A stretch of DNA of 64,000 nucleotides, taken from Imbricaverruca yamaguchii (Eukaryota; Arthropoda; Thecostraca; Neoverrucidae). Made by a program: the position numbers and the translations under genes. The DNA is taken from assembly GCA_034440575.1 (NCBI GenBank), contig JAOTOL010001074.1, positions 1 through 64,000 of the forward strand, written 5' to 3'. Of the stretch, positions 34,459 through 44,920 are shown piece by piece. The notes beneath the pieces were generated by a model. That model was given only the letters and a program-made list of their open reading frames with translations, was not told where the DNA came from and made no database searches. Positions within the stretch are counted from its first letter, which is position 1, and every line of letters begins with the position of its first letter.

Positions 34459-36545
34459 GCGCACTGCCGGTGGTCCAGATGCGCGTGAACGGGTTATGGC
34501 GGCACGCTCTAGTGGATACCGGCTGTACGGACGTACTGGTAAGCCGGGAGTGCTGTACAGGGCGGTGCGATACGACGCGTCGGGCGCAGCTGCGCACGGT
34601 GAATGGCGGCATGCTGCAGTGTGTCGGAACGGCGGCGGTGACAATAGAGTATGGGGGCAAGCGAGTCACGCTCGACGCCCTGGTGGTCCCGTGCAAGCCG
34701 TTGGGGGTGGACGTGGTCTGCGGCATGTCGGGCGTGGTGGCACTGGGCGGCGTAACGGTACGGGCCGGCGGTGTCACGCTGTGTACGGACGGTGGGTCCG
34801 TGGCGACCGGGAACGGGTTGGGTGCTGGATCGCTGGCGGACGGGCCGCGTGGCACGGGTTCCCAGGTGGCAGGTGGGGCGGATGCTGGAGCGCTGGCGGA
34901 CGGGCCGCGTGGCACCGCCGAGGACATGCGGATCGACGCGGCGGACTTTGTGGCGCGTTTCGACGCGCGGCCGCGGAGGTGGACCGTCGCCTGGAAGTGG
35001 GCCGGCGACGGGGCGGGTCCCGAGCGTCTCACGAACCGGGTCGCCCAGTACTCGGTGCCGACGGTGGCCCGAGCAGCATACGAGGCCGAGCTGGATCTCT
35101 GGATCCGGGAGGGATGGCTCGTGCCGTACGACGTAATGGTGGATGGCCCGGCGCGCGGTTTGATTCCGCTAATGGCGGTGCAGCAGCCGCACCAGCATAA
35201 GGTACGCCCTGTGCTGGACTACCGGGAGTTGAATACGTACATCGCAGCTCACACTGCCGACGCGGACGTTTGTTGTGCCCAGCTTCGTCGCTGGAGACGG
35301 CACGGCGACCGTGTCGCAGTTGTGGACCTGCGTAAGGCGTACTTGCAACTCCTGGTTGAGCGGCGGCTGTGGCCGTACCAGACAGTGGAGTTCCGCGGGC
35401 GACGGTACGGTCTGACACGGGTCGGTTTTGGGTTGAACATCGCCCCACTGGTAATGAAAGCCGTCGTGCAGGCCGTACTGCGCCGTGACGCGGACATGGT
35501 GCGCGGGGTTCTACCGTACGTCGACGATCTGCTCGTGGACGAGTCGGTGGTGAGTGCTGAGCGTGTGGTCGAGCACTTCTCGCAGTACGGGCTGGAGTGC
35601 AAGCCGCCTGTACGGGTGCGGGATGGGGCGCGCCTGCTCGGCCTGCGAGTAAGTGCTGGTGAGACGGGCGACGGGGACCTGCGGTGGAGGCGAGACGGTG
35701 CGCCTGCGGCGCCGCCAGCCGTGCTGATGCGACGTACCGTCTTCGCCTGGGGCGGACAGATGGTGTCCCACGTACCTGTGGCAGGGTGGCTGCGACCGGC
35801 GGCCGCGTGGCTCAAGCGTCGGGCGAACGCCTTATCTGTGGGCTGGGACGACCAGATCACTGATGAGACGTTTGCCGGCCAGGTGAGCCAGGTGGCCGAG
35901 CGACTGCGTACGGCAGACCCGGCGCGCGGCACATGGTGTGTAGCAGACGGCCCGATGACGGTCTGGACCGACGCCAGCTCCTTGGCCACGGGTGTGGTCT
36001 TGGCTGACGCCGGGACGGGTGCCGTCATCGAGGACGCCTGCTGGCTACGCCCCGAGTCGCAGGCGGCCACTCACATTAACATGTCGGAGCTGGACGCGGC
36101 GCTAAGCGGCATCAACCTGGCCATCGCGTGGGGAGTCACGACGATTGATCTTCGTACGGACTCTGCCACCGTTCGCAAATGGCTGGATGACGCTTTGAGC
36201 GGCCGTACCCGGCTCCGTACAAAGGCGCACGGGGAGATGTTGATTCGCCGGCGTGTCGACGTGATTCGTCAGCTCGTGGACGAGTTCCGACTGACGATTA
36301 GCGTGCGACTGGTTCGCTCTGCGGACAACCCGGCGGATGAGCTCACCCGTGTGCCTCGTGAGTGGCTGCGCGCAGTCGCTACGGGCAACGAGGGAGAAGA
36401 CCTGGGGGTGGCGGCGCCGGCGCGGGTGGTTGACGCAAGGGAGTCGGCCGACCCGGCGCAGATTCGCGCCGTGCACCACAGCGTGGGCCACCCGGGGTCA
36501 GGCGGACCCTGTGGCACGCCAGGCGGACGTGCGAGGGTCGGGTGA
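34341..36545 (+). CDS. pol: Pol: protease, reverse transcriptase, RNase H
   Basis: The frame runs from the gag overlap to 36545. The aspartic protease motif ALVDTGCTD is at about residues 56-64. The reverse transcriptase shows KVRPVLDYRELN, VVDLRKAYLQL and YVDD (about residue 391 onward). RNase H follows with VWTDASSLATG (Asp at about 544), an ELDAALSGINLA glutamate and LRTDSATV. The integrase zinc-binding domain begins near residue 710 (VHHSVGHPG), and the frame then shifts by -1 at the G run 36494-36497. The ATG-less start and the position of the shift site indicate expression as a Gag-Pol fusion, so the true start is the slippage at 34407-34413. The domain order with integrase last is that of Ty3/gypsy elements. 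Confidence 0.88.
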   Translation: MDVRRCRAPGGGVPAAWETGVVGKRCRGRASASAVSCGVSALPVVQMRVNGLWRHALVDTGCTDVLVSRECCTGRCDTTRRAQLRTVNGGMLQCVGTAAVTIEYGGKRVTLDALVVPCKPLGVDVVCGMSGVVALGGVTVRAGGVTLCTDGGSVATGNGLGAGSLADGPRGTGSQVAGGADAGALADGPRGTAEDMRIDAADFVARFDARPRRWTVAWKWAGDGAGPERLTNRVAQYSVPTVARAAYEAELDLWIREGWLVPYDVMVDGPARGLIPLMAVQQPHQHKVRPVLDYRELNTYIAAHTADADVCCAQLRRWRRHGDRVAVVDLRKAYLQLLVERRLWPYQTVEFRGRRYGLTRVGFGLNIAPLVMKAVVQAVLRRDADMVRGVLPYVDDLLVDESVVSAERVVEHFSQYGLECKPPVRVRDGARLLGLRVSAGETGDGDLRWRRDGAPAAPPAVLMRRTVFAWGGQMVSHVPVAGWLRPAAAWLKRRANALSVGWDDQITDETFAGQVSQVAERLRTADPARGTWCVADGPMTVWTDASSLATGVVLADAGTGAVIEDACWLRPESQAATHINMSELDAALSGINLAIAWGVTTIDLRTDSATVRKWLDDALSGRTRLRTKAHGEMLIRRRVDVIRQLVDEFRLTISVRLVRSADNPADELTRVPREWLRAVATGNEGEDLGVAAPARVVDARESADPAQIRAVHHSVGHPGSGGPCGTPGGRARVG
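34407..34413 (+). promoter_or_regulatory. Predicted -1 ribosomal frameshift site GGGAAAC
   Basis: The heptamer fits X XXY YYZ and is in phase with the gag codons GGA AAC. It lies within the gag/pol overlap and 45 bases before the gag stop, and pol is in the -1 frame. GGGAAAC is a known functional slippage site in retroviruses. A downstream GC-rich structure is likely but was not folded. Confidence 0.75.
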
Positions 36546-37690
36546 GCCGCGCTGTGGTGCGTGAGGTGGTCACGACGTGCGACGTGTGCCAGTCAATTGA
36601 CCCGGCGCCTGTACGGTGGCGACACGGTCACCTGCAGGTGCCGCGGTGTTGGCATCGCCTGGCAATTGACGTGACACACGTGCGCCGCGTGGCGTACCTC
36701 ACGGTCATCGATTGCGGGCCGTCGCGTTATGCCGTGTGGCAGCGACTGAGCGCGGAGACGACGGATCGGGTCGTAGACGCGCTCGAGTCGCTGTTCTTAC
36801 GGTTCGGAGCACCTGAGGAGGTGCTCGCGGACAACGCGACGGCGTTCCACGCGCGGCAAATGGCCGCGTTCATGGCGCGCTGGCAGGTGGGGCTGCGGTT
36901 CCGTGGCGCGTACGAGGCAGGCGGCAATGGTATCGTCGAGCGACACCACCGAACGGTAAAGGTGATGGTGGCGCGGCAGGGCTGTCCTGTGCAGGTAGCC
37001 GTACACCGCTACAACACGACGCCAAGCGACACGGCCGTCCCGTCATCTGCACCGCTGACCTGCCTCATGCGCGAGCCGGGCCACGACCTGCCAGTCGACA
37101 TGACGTGCGTGCCGGATGGACCGGTACCGGCCCCGCGGTTGCGTGCGGGTACGCTGCGCCAGGGCGAGCCGGTCTGGATTCGCCGCCGTGGAATAACACC
37201 GTGTATGGACGTGTCGCGGCCAGGTGTCGTCACCCGCGTCTTGGAGCCGCCGCTGGTGGAAGTGGACGGTATACCCTGGCACACCCGGAACGTGCGGCGC
37301 CGGTACCCGAGGCAGCAGACGGCAGAAGACGGTTCTGATGCGGAGGCGACGGAAGAGGAGGCGCCCTTGGCCGAGCCGGCAGGTGTGCTGCCCCCGACGC
37401 CGATGCCGCGGCAACGAACCGTGCCGCCCGTGCCTGACGGGTCACCTGAGCAGACGACGTCAAACCGGGTGGTGCCAGAGGTGTGGTCGCCGGGGCCGCT
37501 GGCTGTACCGGCGCATGAGTCCACAGCGGTGACTTTTTCGGACCTAGACGCGACGACGGGTGGCGACTCTGATGGCGATTTTGTGCCGGACGAAACGGTG
37601 TCGTCCGACGATGAGTGTTGGCGTGGCGCGCCACGGCGAAGTGAGCGTTTGGCGGCCGGGCAGTACGAGCGGCCTGGCGACCATGTGTAA
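36542..37690 (+). CDS. Pol: integrase
   Basis: Continues pol in the -1 frame. The frame is open upstream to about 36494, so the GTG at 36542 need not be a start. It carries the second half of the HHCC zinc-binding domain (CDVCQ) and a DDE core: Asp in AIDVTHV (residue 43), Asp in LADNATAF (97) and Glu in GNGIVERHH (133). The second and third acids are 35 residues apart, as in retroviral-type integrases. The C-terminal 150 residues are Pro/Asp/Glu-rich. A one-base shift separates it from the rest of pol, either a mutation in the run CCCGGGG or a second slippage site (C CCG GGG is in the zero frame). No envelope-like gene follows. Confidence 0.85.
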   Translation: MSRAVVREVVTTCDVCQSIDPAPVRWRHGHLQVPRCWHRLAIDVTHVRRVAYLTVIDCGPSRYAVWQRLSAETTDRVVDALESLFLRFGAPEEVLADNATAFHARQMAAFMARWQVGLRFRGAYEAGGNGIVERHHRTVKVMVARQGCPVQVAVHRYNTTPSDTAVPSSAPLTCLMREPGHDLPVDMTCVPDGPVPAPRLRAGTLRQGEPVWIRRRGITPCMDVSRPGVVTRVLEPPLVEVDGIPWHTRNVRRRYPRQQTAEDGSDAEATEEEAPLAEPAGVLPPTPMPRQRTVPPVPDGSPEQTTSNRVVPEVWSPGPLAVPAHESTAVTFSDLDATTGGDSDGDFVPDETVSSDDECWRGAPRRSERLAAGQYERPGDHV

Positions 37691-37747
37691 TGGGTTGTGT
37701 GGTTGCGTATGTTCTGAGTGTTTGATTGCCTTAAAATCAAGGGGTGG

Positions 37748-38022
37748 TGTAGTATGATGTCGGGCGTACGTGTGGACCTGACCGGTTCGACGGCGGAAGG
37801 GCGGGGGCCGTCGATCGGCGCCGGTCTGGCGCGCCGTGGTTCCGGCGGCCGACGCGTGGTGTCATGAGTCACGATCACGCGAGGGAACCGGAGCCGGAAC
37901 CCCTGACTCAGCCCGAGCTGTGCTGATGGCCCCCGGTCGTGGCCGGGGGCAGTCTGCTTTGGTCTCCCGCAATATACGGTCGGGTTCGGATGGCTCTCAG
38001 TTTTTTCTAACGTTCAACTACA
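37748..38022 (+). repeat. 3' LTR
   Basis: Pairs with 33399-33672. It differs at four positions and by one inserted C, and ends in the canonical CA. Confidence 0.92.
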
Positions 38023-38555
38023 CTATGTATGCGTTAAGGCAGCGAGAAACCGTCATGAAACCATCGCAGTGGCTCCAGATCATCAGGAATTCTTTCTATG
38101 GATCCAGGGATCATATTCTAGTGGTATTTCCACATGGGGATACTAAAAACTGCATGACGCAGAAAGTAAAGCAGAGGGTTATACCACACTATGCATACGT
38201 TACGGGAGCGAGAAACCACTATGAAACCATAGTAATGGCTCCAGATCATCAGTACCTCTTCCAATAGGTTCAGAGATTGTATTCTGAAGGTATTTCCGCA
38301 TGGGGATGCCAAAAACTGCATGAGGGGAGCAACTAAAAGAGACTGTTTTATCACATTATGCACACATTATGGCAGCGAGAAACCACCATGAAGCCATCAC
38401 AGTGGCTCTAGATCATCAGGACATCTTCCATTAGATCCAGTGATCGTATTCTAAAGGTACTTCTACATGGGAATACCAAAGGCTGCATGACGGCAGCACG
38501 TAAATGCTACTGATATACCACACTATGCATATATTGCGACATCGAGAAACCACCA

Positions 38556-40041
38556 CGCACATGTGGCATCTTGCAGCAGCAGCATATGTGGCCGTGCAAG
38601 TGGTGCCAACTAGGTGGCCGAGATAAGCTGCTGCCTGAAAAAAAAACACCTTCTGACCAGAGTGGAACATCAAGTGGTGGTGGGACAGCGGTGTCATTTT
38701 GTGCACCACTGAAGAGAGGGCTCACCTCTCCATATAGCCTATAGCCTGTGACAGGCCACTTCATGACAAACGTATACTGGCATGTCGCTGGGAGGCACTA
38801 TTATGACATTTGATGTTCTTAATGTGCTGCGACCGCCCCTGAACACAAGCCTAAGATATGTTGGAAGTTCATCGTTCCAGCTGCAGGATCAACGATGGCC
38901 TTGTGTTGCATACTGTTAATAGTTTTGCGTATAGATGTCTTTCATGGTAAGCATCGAAGCTGGCGTGAAGATGGTAAGAGTCATCCGATTTTTCCTTCTT
39001 TGAGATTATTACAAGTTAATGCAAATAGGCACTCGTAAGAACCAAATGGATTTTGTATCCAGATAGCTGTTGGGAGACTTTTCGACAAATTCGCAGCTTG
39101 ATCCCCATGTTTATGTAACAGAGGAGGGCAAGGTGATGCGCCTCTCATCGAACATTTCATCACTTTATTTGCTTTGATTCTAAGCTTCCTATTATTGTCT
39201 GTCGTGGAATTGTGGATCCAGAACAGGGATGTGGAATTTGTTTTGGGGTGTGGAGAGTGGGGGATATGCACTAACATCTTAAGGCATTTATATCCTGGGG
39301 ACACATTTTGCTGAACATTTCGATGGCGGGGTGGCAGGATAGTGGCCTTTGGCCGATTGAAGTTTGTATGAATGTACCTTCGTGATGTGCCACTTTTCTC
39401 GTTATATGAAAATTGTCGTTCGCTGATCAGGACCCGGCACGGGATCATCCAGTGCACGCCCGCCTCCGGATCCGCCAGTGAAATATGGGTGTGCCCTGAT
39501 GTGTTCTGTTTGGTTCTTTTATCTTTTGTTTCTGTAAATGCTTGTATCTTGTGGAATATATTTTGGTGAAGAGGAATACATTTTTCCTGCGTTTGCTACA
39601 TTGGTCGCATTTTGTTGGAGACCGAGTAACGTTCTCCTCTTTAAAAGACCATTGAATTTCCACGTTCTCGTCGTTCAGAGCTAAGCGAGGAATTTTTTCG
39701 AAAATGACCGATGGAGGCATACCACATTCATCTGATCAAAATTGTGGTTCAATCTAGCATTGAAAGATTTGCCTATGCTACCCGAGGAAACGTCTATTGG
39801 CGTGGTGAGATGAGTTGAAATACGCTTTCAGTTTTTCACCTTTAAAACTCGGAGTCATGTCAACGCCAATGGAGCTTGTTGCACCAGCTTTGCAAGTAGA
39901 GGTGGCGCTGCAAGTACCTATGATTGCAGCTTTGTACGCTATTGGGAGGATGCTTGTTTCCTCTCCATTATTCCCTTTGTCCCCCAATAATTTTTACTTT
40001 TAACTTGGGACTTTCCTGCAAGATAAATTCAATTGTACAGT
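38556..40041. other. Unassigned non-coding sequence
   Basis: No gene was recognised. The minus-strand frame 38981-39457 (158 codons) has no recognisable domain and unremarkable composition; I do not call it. Confidence 0.45.
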
Positions 40042-40049
40042 CATGAAGG

Positions 40050-40912
40050 CAGTGGCGTCGCCACCGGGGGGAGCAGAGGGGGCAATTGCCCCTGTGCCGT
40101 GAGACTGCCCCCCCGAAATTTGAGGAGGCCCCCAGGACGAAAACGAAACCCCAGGACGAAAAGGAGGCCCTTAGGACGAAAAAGAGGCCCCCTAGGACGA
40201 AAAAAGGTACATCAGGACGAAAAGGAGGCTCCCATGACGAAAAGTAGGCCCTCCAGGACTAAAAGGAGGCCCCCAGGACGAAAACGAAACCCCCAGGACG
40301 AAAAAGGAGGCCCTCAGGACGAAAAAAAGAGGCCCCCAGGACAAAAGAAGGTACGTTAGGACGAAAAGGAGGCCCCCAGGAGGAAAAGGAGGCCCCAGGA
40401 CGAAAAGGAGACCCCCAGGACGAAAAGGAGGCCCTCCAGGACTAAAAGAGGCCCTCCAGGATGAAAAGGAGGCTCCCAAGACGAAAACGAGATTACATAA
40501 ATTAGGGGTCTCCAGGAGGAGGTCCCTAATTTATAAAAAGAAGTCACCTAGGAGAGGGTAGGAGGCCCCAGAAATCAAGCGAGTGCCAAATATTGACACA
40601 CAGGCCCCAGGACGAAAAGGCCACCAGGACGAAAAGGAGGTACCCATGATGAAAAGGAGGCCCCCAGGACGAAAAGGATGCCCTCTAAGACGAAAAGGAG
40701 GCCCTCCAGGACGAAAAGGAGGCCCTTCAGGACGAAAAGGAGGCCCTCCAGGACGAAAAGGAGGCCCTCCAGCCCTCAGTTTCCCATTCCCGAACCATAC
40801 TAAGGGCCTAAAAACAATAGGAGGCCCTAACACAATGGAGGCCCCTTTTCGGGGAGCAGGAGGCCCCCTTTCGATCTCACCCCCCTGGAAGAATTTCGTG
40901 GCGACGCCACTG
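40050..40912 (+). mobile_element. hAT-like non-autonomous element with internal minisatellite
   Basis: The 15-bp terminal inverted repeats CAGTGGCGTCGCCAC are perfect. The element is flanked by the 8-bp direct repeat CATGAAGG (40042-40049 and 40913-40920). Eight-base target duplication and CAGTG ends are typical of the hAT superfamily. The interior (about 40120-40780) is a tandem array of a roughly 20-base unit GGACGAAAAGGAGGCCCCCA, with no transposase. The long frames on both strands (for example 40033-40359 and 40192-40479) are translations of the array. Expansion of the array probably accounts for most of its 863-bp length. Confidence 0.88.
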
Positions 40913-40920
40913 CATGAAGG

Positions 40921-42689
40921 TTAGCTTCTGCCATTGCTTAGTTCTGCGCAACTTCTCCCGTATAATTTTCCACTTTTTCTGGTTTTGAAGTAGTCTTTTT
41001 AATTTGTGTTGATCAATTATTCTGACAAGACATGCCTTCATGAAGCTGCATCAAGCTACATGAGAACGAATACAGAGGAGCCCTAGGGGACGACCGCCCT
41101 CCTCCATCCCCCTAGGAACCGGGAAAGTGTCCCCGACAGAGATGGCCGCTCCTCCAGGTGACACCTCTGTGGAGGTTCAATGCACCCCCAGTCCCACCCA
41201 ACGACGGTTTAGCTTAAGGTACCTCTCCGGGTGAAAAATGTGCCCATAAAAATACACCCGCATCTCCACAACCAAATCTAGACCCTTCAGTGTAGCTAGC
41301 ACAAATTCTGTCCATCGCGTCTGTATCCGTGCCCTATATTGTTTCAGATAATTTGTCATCTAAAGTATATTGTAATAACAATAGATAGCGCCAGGTCTAC
41401 GCTGACTGAGCGTTCGACGCTGTTTGTAAGGATTAAATTTGTCAGTTTTTGTTGGCATATTGGCATATTGAAAACCATAATTATAAATACATAGTGCAAC
41501 TTTTCAACTTTATATATGGAAGAGTCGCCATGATTCAAATAGATCCAGGTATTATTTGCAATTAATTTTCTCGAACGAAAACTATGTCCAGATTGGAGGT
41601 ATAGAGAAGACAGATTGATTTGACATGCTGAGTTTGGCGGTAACCTGTAAAAAGATGTGCATTGCAATATTGCTAGTCTACAATTACATATGTATTACAC
41701 TGTCAGATTAGCACAACAAAAGTATGTCATTGCAGACCGCTGCGCGAATTGTGATTTCATAATGACACATTCTCACCACTAGACAGCACAGCAAACACAT
41801 GTTTGGCATCGTGCGTGCGAAAAGTTTCGAAACCACCTTTACGTCATAAGTAGTGCGCGCACTAGCGCCCTCAACGGGAAATGCGCGGGTTTTATCCAGT
41901 TTTTAGTACGACTCGAGCAAAACATGCAACCAATTCCACCCGGATAGCAACGAAGAGCTTCCAAGAAATTCCTTCGTTCAATGAACAAAAACCACTACGC
42001 TCCGCTAACCAGATAAAGGAGTTCACCTTTACCAGCCCGAAAGCGTACGAAGGTCCGTTCCTAGATTCGATGGATTCGCCGCTCTCCAGTTCCCACTCCG
42101 GCCGGAGGTATTTGAACCATCACCAAGAAAAGCCATGCGTAATACATTTATTTTTGCTTCCTTGAAGAATAATGTTCTGTATCAAATGACCTGGATAAAA
42201 ACGTTCATATTTATATTATAAAGCAGTCAGAAGTGATATACATAAAAGATATTAGATGGATTTTCCCCTTGGAAATTGCCTGAATGGTGCCAAAACGTTC
42301 TTAAAACCTGAGAAATTGCGCCAAAGTGACGTTCCATAGAACCAGAAATTTCACTGTTTATTACGTGAATTATATTGCTTCAGAATTTCATCAACACGCG
42401 CGAATAGTTGTGTTAATGCCACTCCGACCGCGAGGTCTCCCACTCCGGAGAAGTTCAGATTTACGTGCGTTGTTCTAATACACTGACGATCCTCTAAGCT
42501 TCATTCTGATCCAATTATTAATTTCTTCCCATAATCCTGATGATGATTAATTGAGAAAAAATCCCACGTAGTTCTGTTGGCGGTTTGCTCTAACTTATTT
42601 TTTTTTTTTTTGTATTTCATAGCAATCATGGTGCGAAATGAGACCATAATTTCCGCCTGTCCGTGACGATAGTCGGTTTTACAGCGGCA
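40921..42689. other. Unassigned non-coding sequence
   Basis: No convincing gene. The plus-strand frame at 41881-42165 (94 codons) follows a CG-containing stretch and could be a leader exon, but it shows no domain, so I do not annotate it as coding. A T-run occurs at 42596-42611. Confidence 0.4.
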
Positions 42690-42905
42690 ATTTACACGCC
42701 CGTCTAGTCGCTTTTCTTCCTTCCAAGTCATTCCTTGCTTCAACTAAACATTCCTGACATGAACTAAAAAGTGCATCGAAATACATTTAATATTAATAAG
42801 AATTGACTTGAATAAGTTTTCTCAGCATTCTCATTTAAGAAAAGTTTCATAGTCGTGAGAATAAAAGATTTTAGACGGATTGTTTTAGTATAACTTTCCT
42901 TAAAC
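42690..42905 (+). repeat. Dispersed repeat R3, copy 1
   Basis: Matches the reverse complement of 63250-63450. Shared words are CCTTGCTTCAACTAAACATTCC, CATGAACTAA, GTGAGAATAAA and TTTTAGACGGATTGTTTTAG in part. No ends or coding frame were recognised. Confidence 0.6.
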
Positions 42906-43384
42906 CATTATATATCCCGAAGCACCACTTTAGACCCCCCCCATATATCAGTCGGTGCACGAACGTCCTGCTCTTGAGGTGTGTTGTGAATATATATTAG
43001 TTGTGCGGCGTGCTACAGGATTGATGTAAGTGTAATAAGTGGCTATTGCACACCCCTACCGAAGGAGGGGACGGAATACGCCCACAACGGCAGCAATGAA
43101 ATGTTGTATTGTTGTATTCTAGTTACATGGGTCAACAGAAGCGGGTTGACGCATAAGACTGGCTCAACCACACGAGGTAGTCGCCACAGGTCGTCTGAAG
43201 CGGAGCTTGGGGAAGTCACCAAGACATGCTCTCGTCCCGACCGAGAGTAGATATACCGGCCTGCTTGTCGGAGATTTGCCCTGACGAGCAGTCCCCCGCT
43301 TATACTGGAGCTGCAGGTTAACCTGCTCCCACCCACTTGCCGATTGCCAAACGGATCCGTATTTGTGTCAATCAGGTCCAGTCA

Positions 43385-43665
43385 AAAACCTCTCTCTCTG
43401 ACACGCTCTCTCTCTCTTTATCTCTCCTATTTCTCTCTCTCTCCTCTTTCTTTCTCTCTTTTTCTTTCACTCTCCTTCCCCCTCTTTCTCCCTCTTTCTC
43501 TCTCTCTATCTCTCCCTCTCACACATTCTCTCCGACTCTCTGACAAACACTCTAACATTCTCTTTCTGACTCCCTCTCTCTCTCTCTCTGACTCTCTCAT
43601 CTCTCTATCTCTCCTGTGACACTCTCTCTTCTCTATCTCTCATTCTCACTCCCACTCACTCTCGA
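43385..43665. repeat. CT-rich low-complexity tract
   Basis: Dominated by CTCTCT and CTTTCT for about 280 bases. Ser/Leu-rich frames across it are artefacts. Confidence 0.93.
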
Positions 43666-43925
43666 CATCTGGACAAAAAATTGGGATCTTGGGGGTAACT
43701 TGGGGCGACACGGAAGGTGGCATCCATTTAAAGTTGCAGATGCCTCTCGGTCTTGGCATCTTCTACCACCACGTTGGCAGCGAAGCCCAACGCAGCCTGA
43801 GAAACAAGTAATAAATTCGTTATCCAGCGTGCAATGCGATGTAACAGTGCTGCCAAAACGCCGTTCCTAACAACTCGCAATTTCCTTCCTTTTTTTCGTT
43901 CACATGTTAAGTGTAATATCAACAC

Positions 43926-44365
43926 CACGCCACAGCGGCGTGCCGAAGTGGCGAGGGGTGAGGGCATCGGGTGCAGTTGCTCCCCGCCTCTGGGAAGTTG
44001 TGGTGCTTCCAATGATCGCGCCTGGGTCTTGAAAAAAAAATGCGCCAGGCTCCCTAGATATCCTACTGGGGCCACCAAAAATCGCATCTGGGTCCTTGAA
44101 AATGGTGTCGAGGGCCCTTAAAAAGTCGCGCAGTGGCGCCTGATAATGCCCACAAAGCCGCACCGAGGCCCCTGAAAATCACATTGTGCCCCCAAAGAAT
44201 CGGTCCTGGGTCCCTGAGAATGGGGCCGGGGCTAAAGAAAAAGTGGAACCGGGCCCCAGAATATATGTCTGGAGCCTCCAAAAAGTCGAGCCTAACCTCT
44301 TAAAATCTGCAACCTTAAAAGGTCCGGCCGGCGACCTCGCAAATAACGCCCAGGGCCCAAAAGAA
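43926..44365 (+). repeat. Decayed hAT-like element with GC-rich tandem units (tentative)
   Basis: The left end (GCGGCGTGCCG...AGTGGCGAGGGGTGAGGG...GTGCAGTTGCTCCCC) resembles the 40050 element's start, where GTGGCG is followed by G runs and a GCAATTGCCCC word. The interior repeats a unit of about 30-36 bases, GGGTCCCTGAAAATCGCAT-like. No right terminal repeat or target duplication was found. Confidence 0.35.
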
Positions 44366-44779
44366 TGCAGTGAGAATGTTCTCAGCTATCATTTCTTATT
44401 TCACTTGTCCAAGTTTTCAGAATGCAGCTTATCTTTATCAATCGTTAAACTGCGACATTTGTGCACGTGTGCGTCGTTTTTTCACACGTGACGTTGTTCG
44501 TGCTCCTTGACTTATTTCTATGTCAAATCTTGTGCTAATTTTCATAAAAACTGTGCCTTCGTATGCTTCAATCATTTCCTGATACAATAGCGCCAGAAAT
44601 ACGGCATAAAAAATTGTCGGGAAGTGCATTTATGGCCAGTTTTCTCTTGACATATCAAACTGTGCAGTGCCAAAATCAGAAAGTCAGTTGTGAAAACATA
44701 GACCCCCTAGTTAAGCCATATTTTTTCGTGGTTGGGAGAAGTGATTGGTAAAATTATTTGGGCGGTTTCTGACCATACT

Positions 44780-44905
44780 CGTCGAGCGCTTTCGATGACA
44801 CCGCTTTTGTATTCTCAAGAAGTTTAGTTTGGAGATCAGGGTGGGGTTGTATCAACCCCTCTCCGAGGCGGGGTATGAGGATCTGACCAGAAAGACGGGG
44901 GAGGT
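44780..44905 (-). mobile_element. piggyBac-like element R1, 5' fragment, reversed
   Basis: The reverse complement carries the R1 left-end words in order: CCGTCTTTCTGGTCAGATCC, CTCCAAACTAAAC, GGTGTCATCG, GCGCTCGACGAG. The TTAA and the outermost bases are missing. Confidence 0.6.
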
Positions 44906-44920
44906 CAAGCTCCCGCGGGG

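Larger units (their letters stand above)
33399..38022 (+). mobile_element. Ty3/gypsy-like LTR retrotransposon, nearly intact
   Basis: A 4624-bp element with LTRs of 274 and 275 bp beginning TGTAG and ending ACTACA (the last base of the 5' LTR is G). It is flanked by the 5-bp target duplication CTATG (33394-33398, 38023-38027) in a satellite monomer. The internal order is gag, protease, reverse transcriptase, RNase H, integrase. There is no envelope-like frame. LTRs differ by four substitutions and one indel, so the insertion is recent. The element is far more GC-rich than its surroundings. A purine-rich AAGGGGTGG precedes the 3' LTR as a likely polypurine tract. The primer-binding site is unclear; TGGTTAACGAGCC at 33691 is a weak candidate. 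Confidence 0.92.
31455..38555 (+). repeat. Satellite of about 166 bp, about 14 monomers, with insertions
   Basis: The phrase CAGCGAGAAACCATCATGAAA marks monomer starts near 31466, 31632, 31798, 32058, 32420, 32587, 32752, 32918, 33084, 33248, 38040, 38206, 38373 and 38540 (partial). Uninterrupted steps are 164-167 bases. Longer steps are explained by a TA microsatellite, a SINE and an LTR retrotransposon. Diagnostic words define at least three monomer types: A (CAGGAATTCTTTC), B (CAGTACCTCTTC, AGGTTCAGAG) and C (CAGGACAT, TAGATCCAG). They run A-B-C-A-B-A-B-(LTR)-A-B-C. Confidence 0.9.

Noticed and set aside
33664..35032. Long antisense frames of 270-326 codons
   Set aside because: They mirror gag and pol in a GC-rich element where stop codons are rare. 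They have low-complexity Arg/Pro/Ser composition and no domains.
38981..39457. 158-codon minus-strand gene
   Set aside because: No domain, no splice or repeat support, and a length attainable by chance in 64 kb.
40033..40924. Lys/Arg/Pro-rich and Phe/Gly/Pro-rich proteins
   Set aside because: All are translations of the 20-bp minisatellite in the hAT-like element.
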